DNA of 64,000 bases from Sulfurimicrobium lacus (GTDB lineage Bacteria; Pseudomonadota; Gammaproteobacteria; Burkholderiales; Sulfuricellaceae). A program made the position numbers and the translations under genes. The DNA lies in the NCBI RefSeq assembly GCF_011764585.1, contig NZ_AP022853.1:1161501-1225500 (forward strand), written 5' to 3'. Below the pieces are notes generated by a model. The model saw nothing but the letters and a program-made list of their open reading frames with translations, did no database searches and was not told where the DNA came from. Positions within the stretch are counted from its first letter, which is position 1; each line of letters begins with the position of its first letter. Of the stretch, positions 38,438 through 47,565 are shown piece after piece.

Positions 38438-39040
38438 ATGAGTATTGAAAAGTACCGCAGAAACTTCCTCAAGGAAGTCGAAGAGCGCGTGGAAGAAGGC
38501 CACTGGGTAAAGATGTGCATGCAGTGCGGCGTTTGCGCCGGCTCCTGCCCACTCGGCCCGCACTGGGAACACACGCCGCAGAAAATCTTCATGATGATCC
38601 GTGCCGGCAAGCGCGAGGAAGTGCTGACCTCCGACTCCATGTGGATGTGCACCTCCTGCTACAACTGCATCGTGCGCTGCCCGCGCAAGCTGCCGATCAC
38701 CCACATCATGCACGGCCTGGCCTACCTGGCGAAGCGCGAAGGCCTAGTGCCGAAGAACCAGCCTACGGCGCAATTCGGCCAGATGTTCTGGGACAACCTG
38801 GTCAAGACCGGCCGCGTCAACGAGCTGAAGTTGAGCTTGGGCATGTACTTCAAGGACGGTTTCGGTCAGGGCATCAAGAACGCCATGGCGATGCAGAGCG
38901 TCGGTCTGGGCATGATGAAGGCCAAGCGCCTGAACCCGATGGAAATCATGGGTGGGCACGGGATCAAGGACAAGAGTGGTTTCTCCGCTATGTTGAAGAA
39001 AGCGCGGGAACTTGAAGACGCCCGCAGGAAACTTGCGTAA
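38438..39040 (+). CDS. hdrC: HdrC-like iron-sulfur subunit
   Basis: 200 residues with AGGAGG upstream. Two [4Fe-4S] motifs, CMQCGVCAGSCP (27-38) and CTSCYNCIVRCP (about 71-82), are the HdrC pattern. No membrane segment is present, unlike QmoC, in which an HdrC-like part is fused to a cytochrome-b-like membrane domain. Together with HdrB it stands where qmoC is expected, so this is a QmoAB-HdrCB type complex. The basic C-terminal half (KARELEDARRK) is of unknown use. Confidence 0.92.
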   Translation: MSIEKYRRNFLKEVEERVEEGHWVKMCMQCGVCAGSCPLGPHWEHTPQKIFMMIRAGKREEVLTSDSMWMCTSCYNCIVRCPRKLPITHIMHGLAYLAKREGLVPKNQPTAQFGQMFWDNLVKTGRVNELKLSLGMYFKDGFGQGIKNAMAMQSVGLGMMKAKRLNPMEIMGGHGIKDKSGFSAMLKKARELEDARRKLA

Positions 39041-39052
39041 GGAGCGAGATAC

Positions 39053-39955
39053 ATGGCCAAGAAACAATATTCTTTTTATCCCGGCTGCTCTTCGCAGTCC
39101 GGTGCATCGTCCAGCAACTACCTGACCTCGACCCAGTCGATGGTCAAGCTGCTGGATGTACAGTTGAATGAAATCCCTGACTGGAACTGCTGCGGCGCAT
39201 CCATCGGCTATGCCGGCGGTGGCGAATTGCCGCGTGTGGCGCTGTCCGCGCGCAATATTGCGCTGTCCGAACAGCATAACCCGGGTCAGGAAATCGTCGC
39301 TACCTGTGCCGCCTGCTGGCTCGCCACGCGTGAAGCCAAGGAGCGCCTCGATCACAGCGCCACCTTGCTGGCCGAGACCAACGAAGCGCTCAAGGAAGCC
39401 GGCCTGGTTTTCAAGAACGAAGCGCCTGCGGCACGCCACATGGTGGAAGTGCTGATCGACGATATCGGTTACGAGACCCTGAAAAGCGGCGTGAAGAAAC
39501 CGCTCGAGGGCATCAAGATCGCCGGTTACGTGGGTTGCCAGACCAATCGCCCGTTCGGCATCGACGGCGAGTCCTTCGAGAACCCGATGTACCTCGACAA
39601 GCTGGTCGAGTCCATGGGTGGCGAAGCAATCACTGGCTACGACCAGAAAGTGACTTGCTGCGGCGGCGCGCTGGCTTTTTCCGAGCCGGAAAAGAGCCAG
39701 AAACAGATCAAGGACATCATCGAATCGGCCTACGACCACGGCGCCGACATGATCGTCACGCCTTGCCCGCTGTGCCAGGCCAACACCGAGATTTACCAGG
39801 GTGAAGTGAACAAGCGCTACGGCACCAAGTTCAATATCCCGGTGACCTACTATAGCCAGCTGATCACGGTGGCTTACGGTGGCAGCGCCAAGGATGCCGC
39901 ACTGGATGGCCAGATTATTCGCGCCACCAAGCTGGAAGAAATCGCCGGCAAGTAA
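39053..39955 (+). CDS. hdrB: HdrB-like CCG-domain subunit
   Basis: 300 residues. Two CCG domains: CCGAS (about 46) with CAACW (about 84), and CCGGA (about 202) with CPLC (about 240); FYPGCSSQ opens the first. In heterodisulfide reductase these bind noncubane [4Fe-4S] clusters where disulfide is reduced. Its presence suggests that this complex may end at a disulfide or another soluble acceptor rather than at quinone directly (inference). A hairpin follows 25 bp after the stop. Confidence 0.92.
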   Translation: MAKKQYSFYPGCSSQSGASSSNYLTSTQSMVKLLDVQLNEIPDWNCCGASIGYAGGGELPRVALSARNIALSEQHNPGQEIVATCAACWLATREAKERLDHSATLLAETNEALKEAGLVFKNEAPAARHMVEVLIDDIGYETLKSGVKKPLEGIKIAGYVGCQTNRPFGIDGESFENPMYLDKLVESMGGEAITGYDQKVTCCGGALAFSEPEKSQKQIKDIIESAYDHGADMIVTPCPLCQANTEIYQGEVNKRYGTKFNIPVTYYSQLITVAYGGSAKDAALDGQIIRATKLEEIAGK

Positions 39956-39979
39956 GGCTTCGACATAGTGGTATCGACT

Positions 39980-40010
39980 AGGGGTGGCTACGTGCCGCCC
40001 CTCGTTTTTT
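39980..40010 (+). terminator. Intrinsic terminator after hdrB, abutting a ribosome site
   Basis: AGGGGTGGC (39980-39988) and GCCGCCCCT (39994-40002) pair with one wobble across TACGT, followed by CG and six T (40005-40010). GGAGG of the next gene begins at the following base, so the U-tract runs into its Shine-Dalgarno. Confidence 0.7.
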
Positions 40011-40020
40011 GGAGGTAGCG

Positions 40021-40338
40021 ATGAAACGCCCAAAGACTGCAGATGAATACGTGGACCTGATGCATCAGGCGGTATACGAAGTGGACGAGATCCGTTCCAT
40101 CATGGAAGAGGACTCGGACGAGTTCGCCCCGTTCAAACCCTATATCGAGGAGCTCGACAGCCAGTTGCGCAAGATGTATGACGACATGGTGAGCGGCCAG
40201 TACAAGTTTGACCCCAACGGGCCGGAATTGCCGTTCATGCCCATCGTGCGCAAGCTGGGCTCGCGCCTGCCCTTCGGACTGCTGCTCAAGGTGGTTGACC
40301 AGACGCACCGCGAGGGTCTGGACATCGAGCGCAAATAG
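40021..40338 (+). CDS. 105-residue acidic protein downstream of hdrB, unknown
   Basis: 105 residues with GGAGG five bases before the ATG. Soluble, acidic N-terminal half (EVDEIRSIMEEDSDEF), a helical middle (YIEELDSQLRKMYDDMV) and a hydrophobic segment (RLPFGLLLKVVDQTHR). No cysteines, no known motif. Being the last gene on this strand after qmoAB-hdrCB, it may be an accessory of that complex, though a terminator-like hairpin intervenes. Confidence 0.7.
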   Translation: MKRPKTADEYVDLMHQAVYEVDEIRSIMEEDSDEFAPFKPYIEELDSQLRKMYDDMVSGQYKFDPNGPELPFMPIVRKLGSRLPFGLLLKVVDQTHREGLDIERK

Positions 40339-40350
40339 GAGAGCACGGCT

Positions 40351-42027
40351 TTACTCGAACACGATCTCGTCCTCCTTGAGCGAGAACGTGCCACTGCTGC
40401 GCTGCAAATCCACCCAGTGGACCTTGCCGCCGATTTCGATCTGAACGTTACCAAACAGGGTTTTCTCTACGATCACCTTGGCGTCGACGGACAATTCGAG
40501 TTGCTTGGTGAGTTCATCTTTATCCTGCCGTGCCAGCTCGATCACATCAAGCAACGCCTGGAAGGTATTTTCCGCCTTGAGCTTGATTTCCGGCTTGATG
40601 CGATCAGGATGATCCTCGATGAACTTTATCAGCTTGACCACCTCATCGAGTTCCTTGCTCTTGGCCTCCAGAAGTTTGCCTGCCTGTCTCAGTTTCTCGT
40701 GCAGGTAGGGGTTGGTGCCCACTATCACCCGCGTTTTGACGCCAGATGGCGACCCGATGGTCGCGGCCTGCACCAGTAAGGTGGCTTCGGCCACGCCACC
40801 CATGATGCGCCCTTGCCCCGAGCCTGGTTTGCCGACCACAATCTGGTTTACCGCTGCCAGTTCGCTTTGCATGACCAGTTCGTCAACCATGATGCTATCG
40901 CCGACTTCGATGCTGGCATTTTCGACGAAACGCGCGGAGAAAGAAGTGCCGCAGTGTACGCGCGCGATCATGGACCTATTCTTGTCGTCGGGATGCGTGT
41001 GGATTTCGCCGTGGCCGATTATGCCGCCCTTGATCACCACGTCGCCGCCCGCGTCCAGAATCGCGGCCTCGACCGTGCCGCCAACGTGAATGTCTCCCGT
41101 GGTGCGAATGCTCATGCCGGCGTGCACGTCGCCGCTGATGTTGACCGTGCCCTCGAAATCGATATTTCCGGTGGTGAGGTCGACAGTGGCAAGGTTGATA
41201 GTGGGCTCAACCGCCATGCCGTTGTTGACCAGCAGAGGCTGGCCTGGAATCTCGGCAATCAGGAAGGCGGGGTCTTGCGGATCGACCAGCGCTCCTTTTA
41301 ACTGTGCCGCAAACGCGGCTTCCTTGCCGGGTTTGGCGGGAATCGTCTGCCCCAGCACGTTCTCTCCCGGCTCGCCCAGAGTGGCGGGAATTTTCTGCAT
41401 CAGGCGTTCGCCCTGGTGCACCGTAACGATGCCGCCCAGGTCGCGGTAATCCGCGACACCCTGTTCATCGAAATGAGGATGGCGCTGTTTCACCATTTCG
41501 ATCAGGCACTGTAGTTTCCCATCTTCGCCGTTGACGACTGCGCGGCCCTGGGCAACAGGTTGGCGGGTTGCTTCTCCCGTCGCTACGATCTGCTCGATGG
41601 CTTCGTCAAGGAAGCCAAAAGTCACCTGTTTTTCCACCAGGGCGCTGCGAATCTGCTCTGTCGTCACCGCCGTGCCGCCGTACGGTGGGGTAACGCTGAT
41701 CCAGGCAGTCATTTTGTCCGGCGCAAGCTCGACCTTCACGCCGGCATCGCGCACCTCGCCGATTTCCAGCGTAAAGGGCGCGCTGGCCGAGGCGTATTGC
41801 TTGACCAGCTGATTCAGCGCCGCGTCTATCAGGAACAGCTGGCCGTAACCTTGCGCGTCGATTTCCTGCTTGAGGGTGGCAAGATCGAACGGCGTCTTGA
41901 CGCTGCCTGGGCTGACGCTCGCCAGCAGCTTCCTGCCGTCCTCGCTGAGCGCAAGGGTCAGCTGCTGTTCTTGAGCGGGTGATTCTTCAGTCGGTGATTC
42001 GACTACGGCTGCTGATTCTTCTGCCAT
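40351..42027 (-). CDS. FapA/DUF342-family protein
   Basis: 558 residues with GGAGAGG upstream. The central part is a beta-helix-like array (DIHVGGTVEAAILDAGGDVVIKGGIIG is one block) typical of DUF342, preceded by LVDGTD-like repeats and followed by a coiled coil (EKLRQAGKLLEAKSKELDE). DUF342 proteins include FapA-like and polymer-binding factors of uncertain role. It is third in a minus-strand run with the Nudix and phosphomannomutase genes and lies close to the signalling module, but no functional tie is proven. Confidence 0.82.
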   Translation of the reverse strand: MAEESAAVVESPTEESPAQEQQLTLALSEDGRKLLASVSPGSVKTPFDLATLKQEIDAQGYGQLFLIDAALNQLVKQYASASAPFTLEIGEVRDAGVKVELAPDKMTAWISVTPPYGGTAVTTEQIRSALVEKQVTFGFLDEAIEQIVATGEATRQPVAQGRAVVNGEDGKLQCLIEMVKQRHPHFDEQGVADYRDLGGIVTVHQGERLMQKIPATLGEPGENVLGQTIPAKPGKEAAFAAQLKGALVDPQDPAFLIAEIPGQPLLVNNGMAVEPTINLATVDLTTGNIDFEGTVNISGDVHAGMSIRTTGDIHVGGTVEAAILDAGGDVVIKGGIIGHGEIHTHPDDKNRSMIARVHCGTSFSARFVENASIEVGDSIMVDELVMQSELAAVNQIVVGKPGSGQGRIMGGVAEATLLVQAATIGSPSGVKTRVIVGTNPYLHEKLRQAGKLLEAKSKELDEVVKLIKFIEDHPDRIKPEIKLKAENTFQALLDVIELARQDKDELTKQLELSVDAKVIVEKTLFGNVQIEIGGKVHWVDLQRSSGTFSLKEDEIVFE

Positions 42028-42059
42028 ATCCTCTCCGTGCCCAGGTTTTCGAACGGCTG

Positions 42060-43439
42060 TTAAAACGGTAGCGGCAAATCCGGCGAATCCATTAGCAACA
42101 CGGAACGGAATTCTTCCTGAATGCGTTTCAACGCCGCCGCGTTATCGCCCTCGAAGCGTAACACGATCACCGGCGTGGTATTGGATGCACGCATCAGGCC
42201 GAAGCCGTCCGGATACTCCACGCGCAGACCATCGATGTCGATGACTTCCTGCGCATGGGGAAAGCTGGCGTTCTTTTGCAGCCGCTCGATCAGCGCATAA
42301 TGCGCGCCTTCTTCCATCTGTATGTGCAGTTCCGGCGTGTTCACCGTGTCCGGCAGGCTGTGCAGGGTGGCGTCGATATCCGGCTGACGTGACAGGTATT
42401 CCAGCAGCCGCGCCCCGGCATACAGGCCGTCGTCGAAACCGTACCAGCGTTCCTTGAAGAACACATGGCCGGACATCTCGCCCGCAAGCAGGGCGCCCGT
42501 TTCCTTCATCTTGGCCTTGACCAGCGAGTGGCCGGTTTTCCACAGCAGCGGCTTGCCGCCACGCTCGCGGATCCAGGCGAACAGCTTGCGCGTGGATTTG
42601 ACATCGAAAATGATATCCGCGCCGGGGTTGCGGCTCAGGACGTCGGCGGCGAACAGCATCAACTGGCGGTCGGGATAGATGATGCGGCCGTCCTTGGCCA
42701 CCACACCGAGACGGTCGCCATCGCCATCGAAAGCCAGGCCGATTTCCGCGTCTGATGTCTTCAGCCGTGCGATCAGGTCCTGCAGGTTTTTCGGCACCGA
42801 TGGGTCGGGGTGATGGTTGGGGAAGTTGCCGTCAACTTCACAGAACATTTCCTCGACCTCACATCCCATGTCGCGGTAGAGCTTGGGGGCGAACGCGCCG
42901 GCCACGCCGTTGCCGCAGTCCACGATAATCTTCATGGGACGTGCCAGCTTCACGTCGCCGACGATGCGTTCGATATAGTCTTGCGCGATGTCGTACTGGC
43001 GATAGCTGCCGGTGCCGTCGACCAGGTCGCCTTGCTCGATGCGCAGGCGCAGTTTCTGGATCGTGTCGCCGGACAGGGTTTCTCCGTCCAGCACCATTTT
43101 CAGGCCGTTGTAGTCGGGCGGGTTGTGGCTGCCGGTGAGCATCACCGCGCAATTGGCGCGCAGCTGATAGGCGCCGAAATAGGTCATGGGGGTGGCGACC
43201 AGCCCCAGGTCGATCACGTTGATGCCGCTTTTGCGGATGCCGCGCGCCAGCGCCGCAGCCAGCTCCGGGCCGGACAGACGGCCGTCTCTGCCGATGACGA
43301 TGTCGCTTTGCTTGCGCGCCACGGCTTCGGAACCGATGGCGTGGCCGATGGCCTCGACGATCTCCGGGGTGAGCGTTTTGCCGACGATGCCGCGGATGTC
43401 ATAGGCCTTGAAAATTTCTTTGGGAAGGATATGTGTCAT
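42060..43439 (-). CDS. Phosphomannomutase/phosphoglucomutase
   Basis: 459 residues. The catalytic phosphoserine loop TGSHNPPDYNGLK, metal loop FDGDGDRLG, sugar loop GEMSGH and phosphate loop RASNTTPV match AlgC/ManB-type alpha-D-phosphohexomutases. It interconverts 6-phospho and 1-phospho mannose or glucose, feeding LPS and exopolysaccharide synthesis. It follows the Nudix gene by 75 bases and precedes the DUF342 gene by 32. Confidence 0.95.
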   Translation of the reverse strand: MTHILPKEIFKAYDIRGIVGKTLTPEIVEAIGHAIGSEAVARKQSDIVIGRDGRLSGPELAAALARGIRKSGINVIDLGLVATPMTYFGAYQLRANCAVMLTGSHNPPDYNGLKMVLDGETLSGDTIQKLRLRIEQGDLVDGTGSYRQYDIAQDYIERIVGDVKLARPMKIIVDCGNGVAGAFAPKLYRDMGCEVEEMFCEVDGNFPNHHPDPSVPKNLQDLIARLKTSDAEIGLAFDGDGDRLGVVAKDGRIIYPDRQLMLFAADVLSRNPGADIIFDVKSTRKLFAWIRERGGKPLLWKTGHSLVKAKMKETGALLAGEMSGHVFFKERWYGFDDGLYAGARLLEYLSRQPDIDATLHSLPDTVNTPELHIQMEEGAHYALIERLQKNASFPHAQEVIDIDGLRVEYPDGFGLMRASNTTPVIVLRFEGDNAAALKRIQEEFRSVLLMDSPDLPLPF

Positions 43440-43514
43440 GTGTATTTACAATAAAGTGAAATCATTAAAATGATTATGCGTTGTTTCAACAGGTTGAGCC
43501 AGCTGAGCATAAAA

Positions 43515-44087
43515 TCAGGGGATAAAGTTGCATGACGCGGACACATGATGGTGCGGGGACGGATGGATATCGTCGACATGAAAGTTGAAGACGCCATTTC
43601 TCCGTTCTGCGAAATATAGCTGCAGCGTGCGCCGCACGCTGGCAAAGGCGATTCTGTCCCACGGTATGTCCTGTTCCGAGAAAAGCCGCACTTCCAGGCT
43701 TTCATGCCCGGCCCCGAAGTTGGGCTGCAGCATGCGGGCGTGGAAAAACAAATGCACCTGGCTGATGTGCGGCACATTGAACAGAGTATAGAGCGCGCCG
43801 ATTTCGACCTCGGCCAGTGCTTCCTCCATCGTTTCGCGCGCGGCGGCCTGGGGCGTGGTTTCGCAGTTTTCCATGAAGCCTGCGGGCAACGTCCAGAAGC
43901 CGTGGCGCGGTTCGATGGCGCGGCGGCAGAGGAGAATCCTGTCTCCCCATTGCGGTATGCTGCCGACCACCAGTTTCGGGTTCTGGTAATGAATGGTGTG
44001 GCAATGGTCGCAAACATAGCGCGGCAGGCTGTCGCCTTCCGGAATGCGCAGGCTGACTTTTGCGCCGCAATGACTGCAGTAGTTCAT
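43515..44087 (-). CDS. Nudix hydrolase with N-terminal zinc ribbon
   Basis: 190 residues from MNYCSHCGAKV (44087), where an AGGG precedes the start. CSHCG and CDHCH form a zinc ribbon (about 4-37). The Nudix box GFMENCETTPQAAARETMEE (about 86-105) has the Gly, Glu and REx2EE residues, but the usual last Gly is Leu. Such zinc-ribbon Nudix proteins include NADH-pyrophosphatase-like and ADP-ribose enzymes; substrate unknown. The region upstream to 44279 is the shared gap with the signalling module. Confidence 0.88.
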   Translation of the reverse strand: MNYCSHCGAKVSLRIPEGDSLPRYVCDHCHTIHYQNPKLVVGSIPQWGDRILLCRRAIEPRHGFWTLPAGFMENCETTPQAAARETMEEALAEVEIGALYTLFNVPHISQVHLFFHARMLQPNFGAGHESLEVRLFSEQDIPWDRIAFASVRRTLQLYFAERRNGVFNFHVDDIHPSPHHHVSASCNFIP

Positions 44088-44278
44088 GTCGCTGCCCTGA
44101 AATATGGTGTCTGGATTATAACAAGTTGCATTGTGTTGGCTTGGCTTGGGCGGCAAAATGCTTGCTCGCGCCTTGGCGAACTTCTAAAGCGCACGGCTCG
44201 ATCTGCCTATACAATCTTCGTGCAGGGCGGAAATGGTGGTTGCGTACTCAGTCCTGATGTCAGCATGGGGGTAAGACA

Positions 44279-45655
44279 GTGGCTTTAGATCGCATGACCA
44301 AGCTGTCCTGGATTTACGACTTGTACCGTATGGGGCAGTCTCCGCTATTGTTGCAGGCCCCGGATAAAATCTACCAGCAATTGCTGCTGCATATCGTCGC
44401 CGGATTCGATGCTCGCAGCGGTTCCCTGGCCATGCTGGGGGATGATGCACAGACCCTTGTCATCGTTGCCGGAATCGATTTGCCGGCGGGGGTGATAGGC
44501 AGCACAGTCGCACTCGGCAGCGGGGTGATGGGCTGGGTGGCGCAAAACGGCAAGCCGCTCCTCATCAACGGCGATTTCGACGCTGCCAGGTTTCCCGGCA
44601 TCCAGCGCCGGCGCGAGCAGGCGGCGCCCAGTTCGGCGCTGTGCTGGCCGCTCAAGTTGCAGGAGCGGGTCATCGGCGCCTTGAGCGTCAACCGGCCGGC
44701 AAATCAGAACGACTTCAGCGAAAACGACCGCGAGCAGGGAACTGCATTGCTCAACCTCGCCAGCCTGGCGCTGGAGAACATCAATCTGCAACTCGACCAG
44801 CAACAGCGCATCGCGGAATTGCAGGCGGCCAACCACAAGCTCGCGGAAGCACAGGACCAGCTGCTGCAGGCGGAAAAAATGGCCTCCATCGGCCAGCTTG
44901 CCGCCGGGGTGGCGCACGAGATCAACAATCCCGTGGGCTATGTGGCCTCCAACCTCAGCGCCCTGGAGCGTAACCTGAACGATCTCCTGTCGGTGCTCGA
45001 TGCCGGTGAGCGGCTGGCGGACAGCATGACAGGCGAATCTCCCGAGTTGCTGGCGCTGCGCGCCCTGAAAGAGAAGGTCAACCTCGCCTACCTGCGCGAA
45101 GATTTGCGCGACATCCTGGCGGAATCGAAAGAAGGACTGGATCGCGTCAAGAAAATCGTGCTCGACCTGAAAACCTTCTCCCACGTGGACCAGGCGGAGT
45201 GGACGGTGGCCGACCTGCACGCCGGCCTGGAAAGCACACTCAACATCGTGTGGAACGAGCTCAAGTACAAGGCTGACGTGGTCAAGGAGTACGGCCAGTT
45301 ACCGGAAATAGAATGCCTGCCGACCCAGCTCAACCAGGTATTCATGAACTTGCTGGTGAATGCCGCGCAGGCCATCGAGAGCCACGGCACCATCACCTTG
45401 CGCACCGGCCAGGAAGGGGGGCGGGTATGGCTGGCTGTGTCCGACACTGGCAAGGGCATCGCACCAGAGAACATCGGCCGCGTGTTCGATCCCTTCTTCA
45501 CCACCAAGCCGGTGGGCAAGGGGACCGGCCTGGGATTGTCGCTTTCCTACGGCATCGTCAAGAAGCACCACGGGCAAATCGAGGTGGAAAGCACACTCGG
45601 GCAGGGTACGACTTTCCGCGTCTGGCTACCGGTGAAACAGGTAGATCGGATATGA
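44279..45655 (+). CDS. GAF-domain sensor histidine kinase (first gene of module)
   Basis: 458 residues from a GTG with GGGGG upstream. A GAF domain (about 35-165) is followed by a coiled coil (LQAANHKLAEAQDQLLQAEK), the His box AAGVAHEINNPVG with H213, and ATPase boxes NLLVNAAQAIE, DTGKGIAP and GKGTGLGLSLSYGIVKKH. Soluble. It closely resembles the hemerythrin kinase at 51750 across the catalytic part. Its stop overlaps the ATG of the receiver-HD-GYP gene (ATGA), pointing to a kinase-regulator pair. Confidence 0.93.
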   Translation: MALDRMTKLSWIYDLYRMGQSPLLLQAPDKIYQQLLLHIVAGFDARSGSLAMLGDDAQTLVIVAGIDLPAGVIGSTVALGSGVMGWVAQNGKPLLINGDFDAARFPGIQRRREQAAPSSALCWPLKLQERVIGALSVNRPANQNDFSENDREQGTALLNLASLALENINLQLDQQQRIAELQAANHKLAEAQDQLLQAEKMASIGQLAAGVAHEINNPVGYVASNLSALERNLNDLLSVLDAGERLADSMTGESPELLALRALKEKVNLAYLREDLRDILAESKEGLDRVKKIVLDLKTFSHVDQAEWTVADLHAGLESTLNIVWNELKYKADVVKEYGQLPEIECLPTQLNQVFMNLLVNAAQAIESHGTITLRTGQEGGRVWLAVSDTGKGIAPENIGRVFDPFFTTKPVGKGTGLGLSLSYGIVKKHHGQIEVESTLGQGTTFRVWLPVKQVDRI

Positions 45656-46992
45656 TGGCTGATATGCCAAACGACGATGATCTCCAATCGGCCGCCAGCC
45701 CCGCCAGCCTGCTGTTCGTGGATGACGAACCGAACATCCTGAGCGCCTTGCGGCGACTGTTCCGTCCTCTCGGATACAAGATATTCACTGCCGAAGGCGG
45801 CGCAGAAGGACTGGCGCTGCTGGAGCAGGAACCGGTCGATCTGGTGATATCCGACATGCGCATGCCGCAAATGGACGGTGCCCAGTTCCTCGAACAGGTG
45901 CGGCAAAAATGGCCCGACACCATGCGCATCCTGCTCACCGGCTATGCCGACGTGAGCTCGACCATTGCCGCCATCAACAAGGGCGAGATTTTTCGCTACG
46001 TGGCCAAGCCCTGGGAAGACAACGATATCGTCCTGGTCGTGAAGCAGGCTCTGGAGCTCAAGAACCTGGCGCTGGAAAAGCGTCGCCTGGAAGAACTGAC
46101 GCTGCGCCAGAACGAGGAGCTCAAGGAACTCAATGCCAGTCTGGAAAGCCGTGTGCTGGCGCGCACCGAGGAAGTGCGCCAGACCATGGGTTTCCTCGAG
46201 ATCGCCAACAAGAAGCTGAAGGAAAGCTTCCTCACTTCGATCAAGGTATTCGCCAACCTGATCGAGCTGCGGGAACGCAGTCTCGCCGGGCACTCGCGCC
46301 GCGTCGCGGACCTGGCGCGCACGCTGGCGAAACGCCTCGCGCTGCCCGATTCCGAGGTGCAGGACATTTTTATCGCCGCCCTGCTGCACGACATCGGCAA
46401 GATCGGCCTGCCCGACAAGCTGCTGACCAAACCGTTCGCCATCCTGGCCGGGGAGGAGCGGGACCTGGTGCTGCGCCATCCCATCACCGGTCAGGCCGCG
46501 CTGATGGGGCTGGAACAGATCCACGGCGCGGCCAAACTGATACGCAGTCATCACGAACGCTGGGACGGCATGGGCTTCCCCGACGGTCTGGTCGGACTGG
46601 CGATCCCTTTCGGCGCGCGCATCCTGGCCGTGGCCAACGATTTCGACGCGGTCCAGATCGGCACGCAACTCAGCAAGCAGCTCAATCAGAGCGAGGCTGT
46701 GGCTTATATTCTGGAAGGCCGCGCCAAGCGCTACGATCCGCAGGTGGTGGACGCCTTCTCCCTCGCCATGGGAGGGCAGGGGGGCAGCACCGAGCTGCAG
46801 GAAGTGGCGCTCAAGACCCCGCAGATCAAGGCCAGGATGACGCTTGCGCGCGACCTGGTCAGCCCAGAGGGCATCATGCTGCTGTCCAGGGATTATGTGC
46901 TGACCGACGAGATCATCGAGCAGATCCGCAACTTCGAACGTTCATCCGGCCGGCACATGACGGTTCATGTCAAGGTCAAGAGCAAGATATAG
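45652..46992 (+). CDS. Receiver-HD-GYP response regulator (RpfG type)
   Basis: 446 residues from the ATG overlapping the kinase stop. The receiver (about 17-135; phospho-acceptor D68 in VISDMRMPQMDG; KPWED) is joined by a coiled coil to an HD-GYP domain (about 195-380: GHSRRVADLA, LLHDIGKIGLPD, HHERWDGMGFPDGL). HD-GYP proteins hydrolyse c-di-GMP. Here GYP reads GFP, the usual VADxYDA reads VANDFDA, and the RPYR segment is absent, so activity may be altered. A longer open frame upstream overlaps the kinase in another frame and is not coding. Confidence 0.92.
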   Translation: MMADMPNDDDLQSAASPASLLFVDDEPNILSALRRLFRPLGYKIFTAEGGAEGLALLEQEPVDLVISDMRMPQMDGAQFLEQVRQKWPDTMRILLTGYADVSSTIAAINKGEIFRYVAKPWEDNDIVLVVKQALELKNLALEKRRLEELTLRQNEELKELNASLESRVLARTEEVRQTMGFLEIANKKLKESFLTSIKVFANLIELRERSLAGHSRRVADLARTLAKRLALPDSEVQDIFIAALLHDIGKIGLPDKLLTKPFAILAGEERDLVLRHPITGQAALMGLEQIHGAAKLIRSHHERWDGMGFPDGLVGLAIPFGARILAVANDFDAVQIGTQLSKQLNQSEAVAYILEGRAKRYDPQVVDAFSLAMGGQGGSTELQEVALKTPQIKARMTLARDLVSPEGIMLLSRDYVLTDEIIEQIRNFERSSGRHMTVHVKVKSKI

Positions 46993-47007
46993 ATAGGAGC
47001 CAGGCTT

Positions 47008-47565
47008 ATGTACCGCATCATGCTGGTGGACGACGAGGAAAACATTCTCAAGGCCTTGCGACGCGTGCTTGTTTCCACTCCCTGCGTCTATGATGGGGTC
47101 GAATACAAGATCAAGGTGGATATTTTTACTTCTCCCGCCGAGGCATTGCAGCACGCTCGTCACAATGCCGTCGATCTGGTGCTTTCGGATTACCGCATGC
47201 CGGGCATGGATGGCGTGGCCTTCTTGAAGGAGTTCAAGCAGATACAGCCCAACGCCGCGCGCCTGATCCTGTCCGGATATGCCGATCTCAACGCCGTGAT
47301 CGGCGCGATCAACGAGGCGCAGATATATCGCTTTCTCAACAAGCCGTGGAACGATTATGAGCTGGTGTCGAGTGTTGCCCAGGCATTGGCCTATCGCAAC
47401 CTGATGCTGGAAAATCAGTATCTGGCGGATAAAGCGCGCGTCGAAAAAGGCAAGATGACACCCCAGGAACTGGAGCGTAAACGGCTCGAAGAACAGGAGC
47501 CTGGTATCACCAAGGTCACATGGGGGCCGGACGGCTCGGTGATTCTGGATGAGAGTGAGGAGTGA
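47008..47565 (+). CDS. Stand-alone receiver-domain protein
   Basis: 185 residues. The receiver (1-135) has DDEEN, phospho-acceptor D61 (LVLSDYRMPGMDG), SGYAD and KPWND. A charged helix (KGKMTPQELERKRLEEQE) and a short tail (ITKVTWGPDGSVILDESEE) follow, with no output domain. The last residues and the stop fall within a 7-nt-unit repeat. It could be a phosphate shuttle or sink within the module. It starts 15 bp after the HD-GYP gene. Confidence 0.9.
   Translation: MYRIMLVDDEENILKALRRVLVSTPCVYDGVEYKIKVDIFTSPAEALQHARHNAVDLVLSDYRMPGMDGVAFLKEFKQIQPNAARLILSGYADLNAVIGAINEAQIYRFLNKPWNDYELVSSVAQALAYRNLMLENQYLADKARVEKGKMTPQELERKRLEEQEPGITKVTWGPDGSVILDESEE

Noticed and set aside
36413-38713. 766-codon open frame antisense to qmoB-hdrC
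   Set aside because: Shadow of two iron-sulfur protein genes; His/Ala-rich translation with no motif.
45313-45651. Upstream extension of the receiver-HD-GYP protein into the GAF-kinase gene
   Set aside because: Other frame of the kinase; the receiver begins normally after ATG 45652 in an ATGA overlap.
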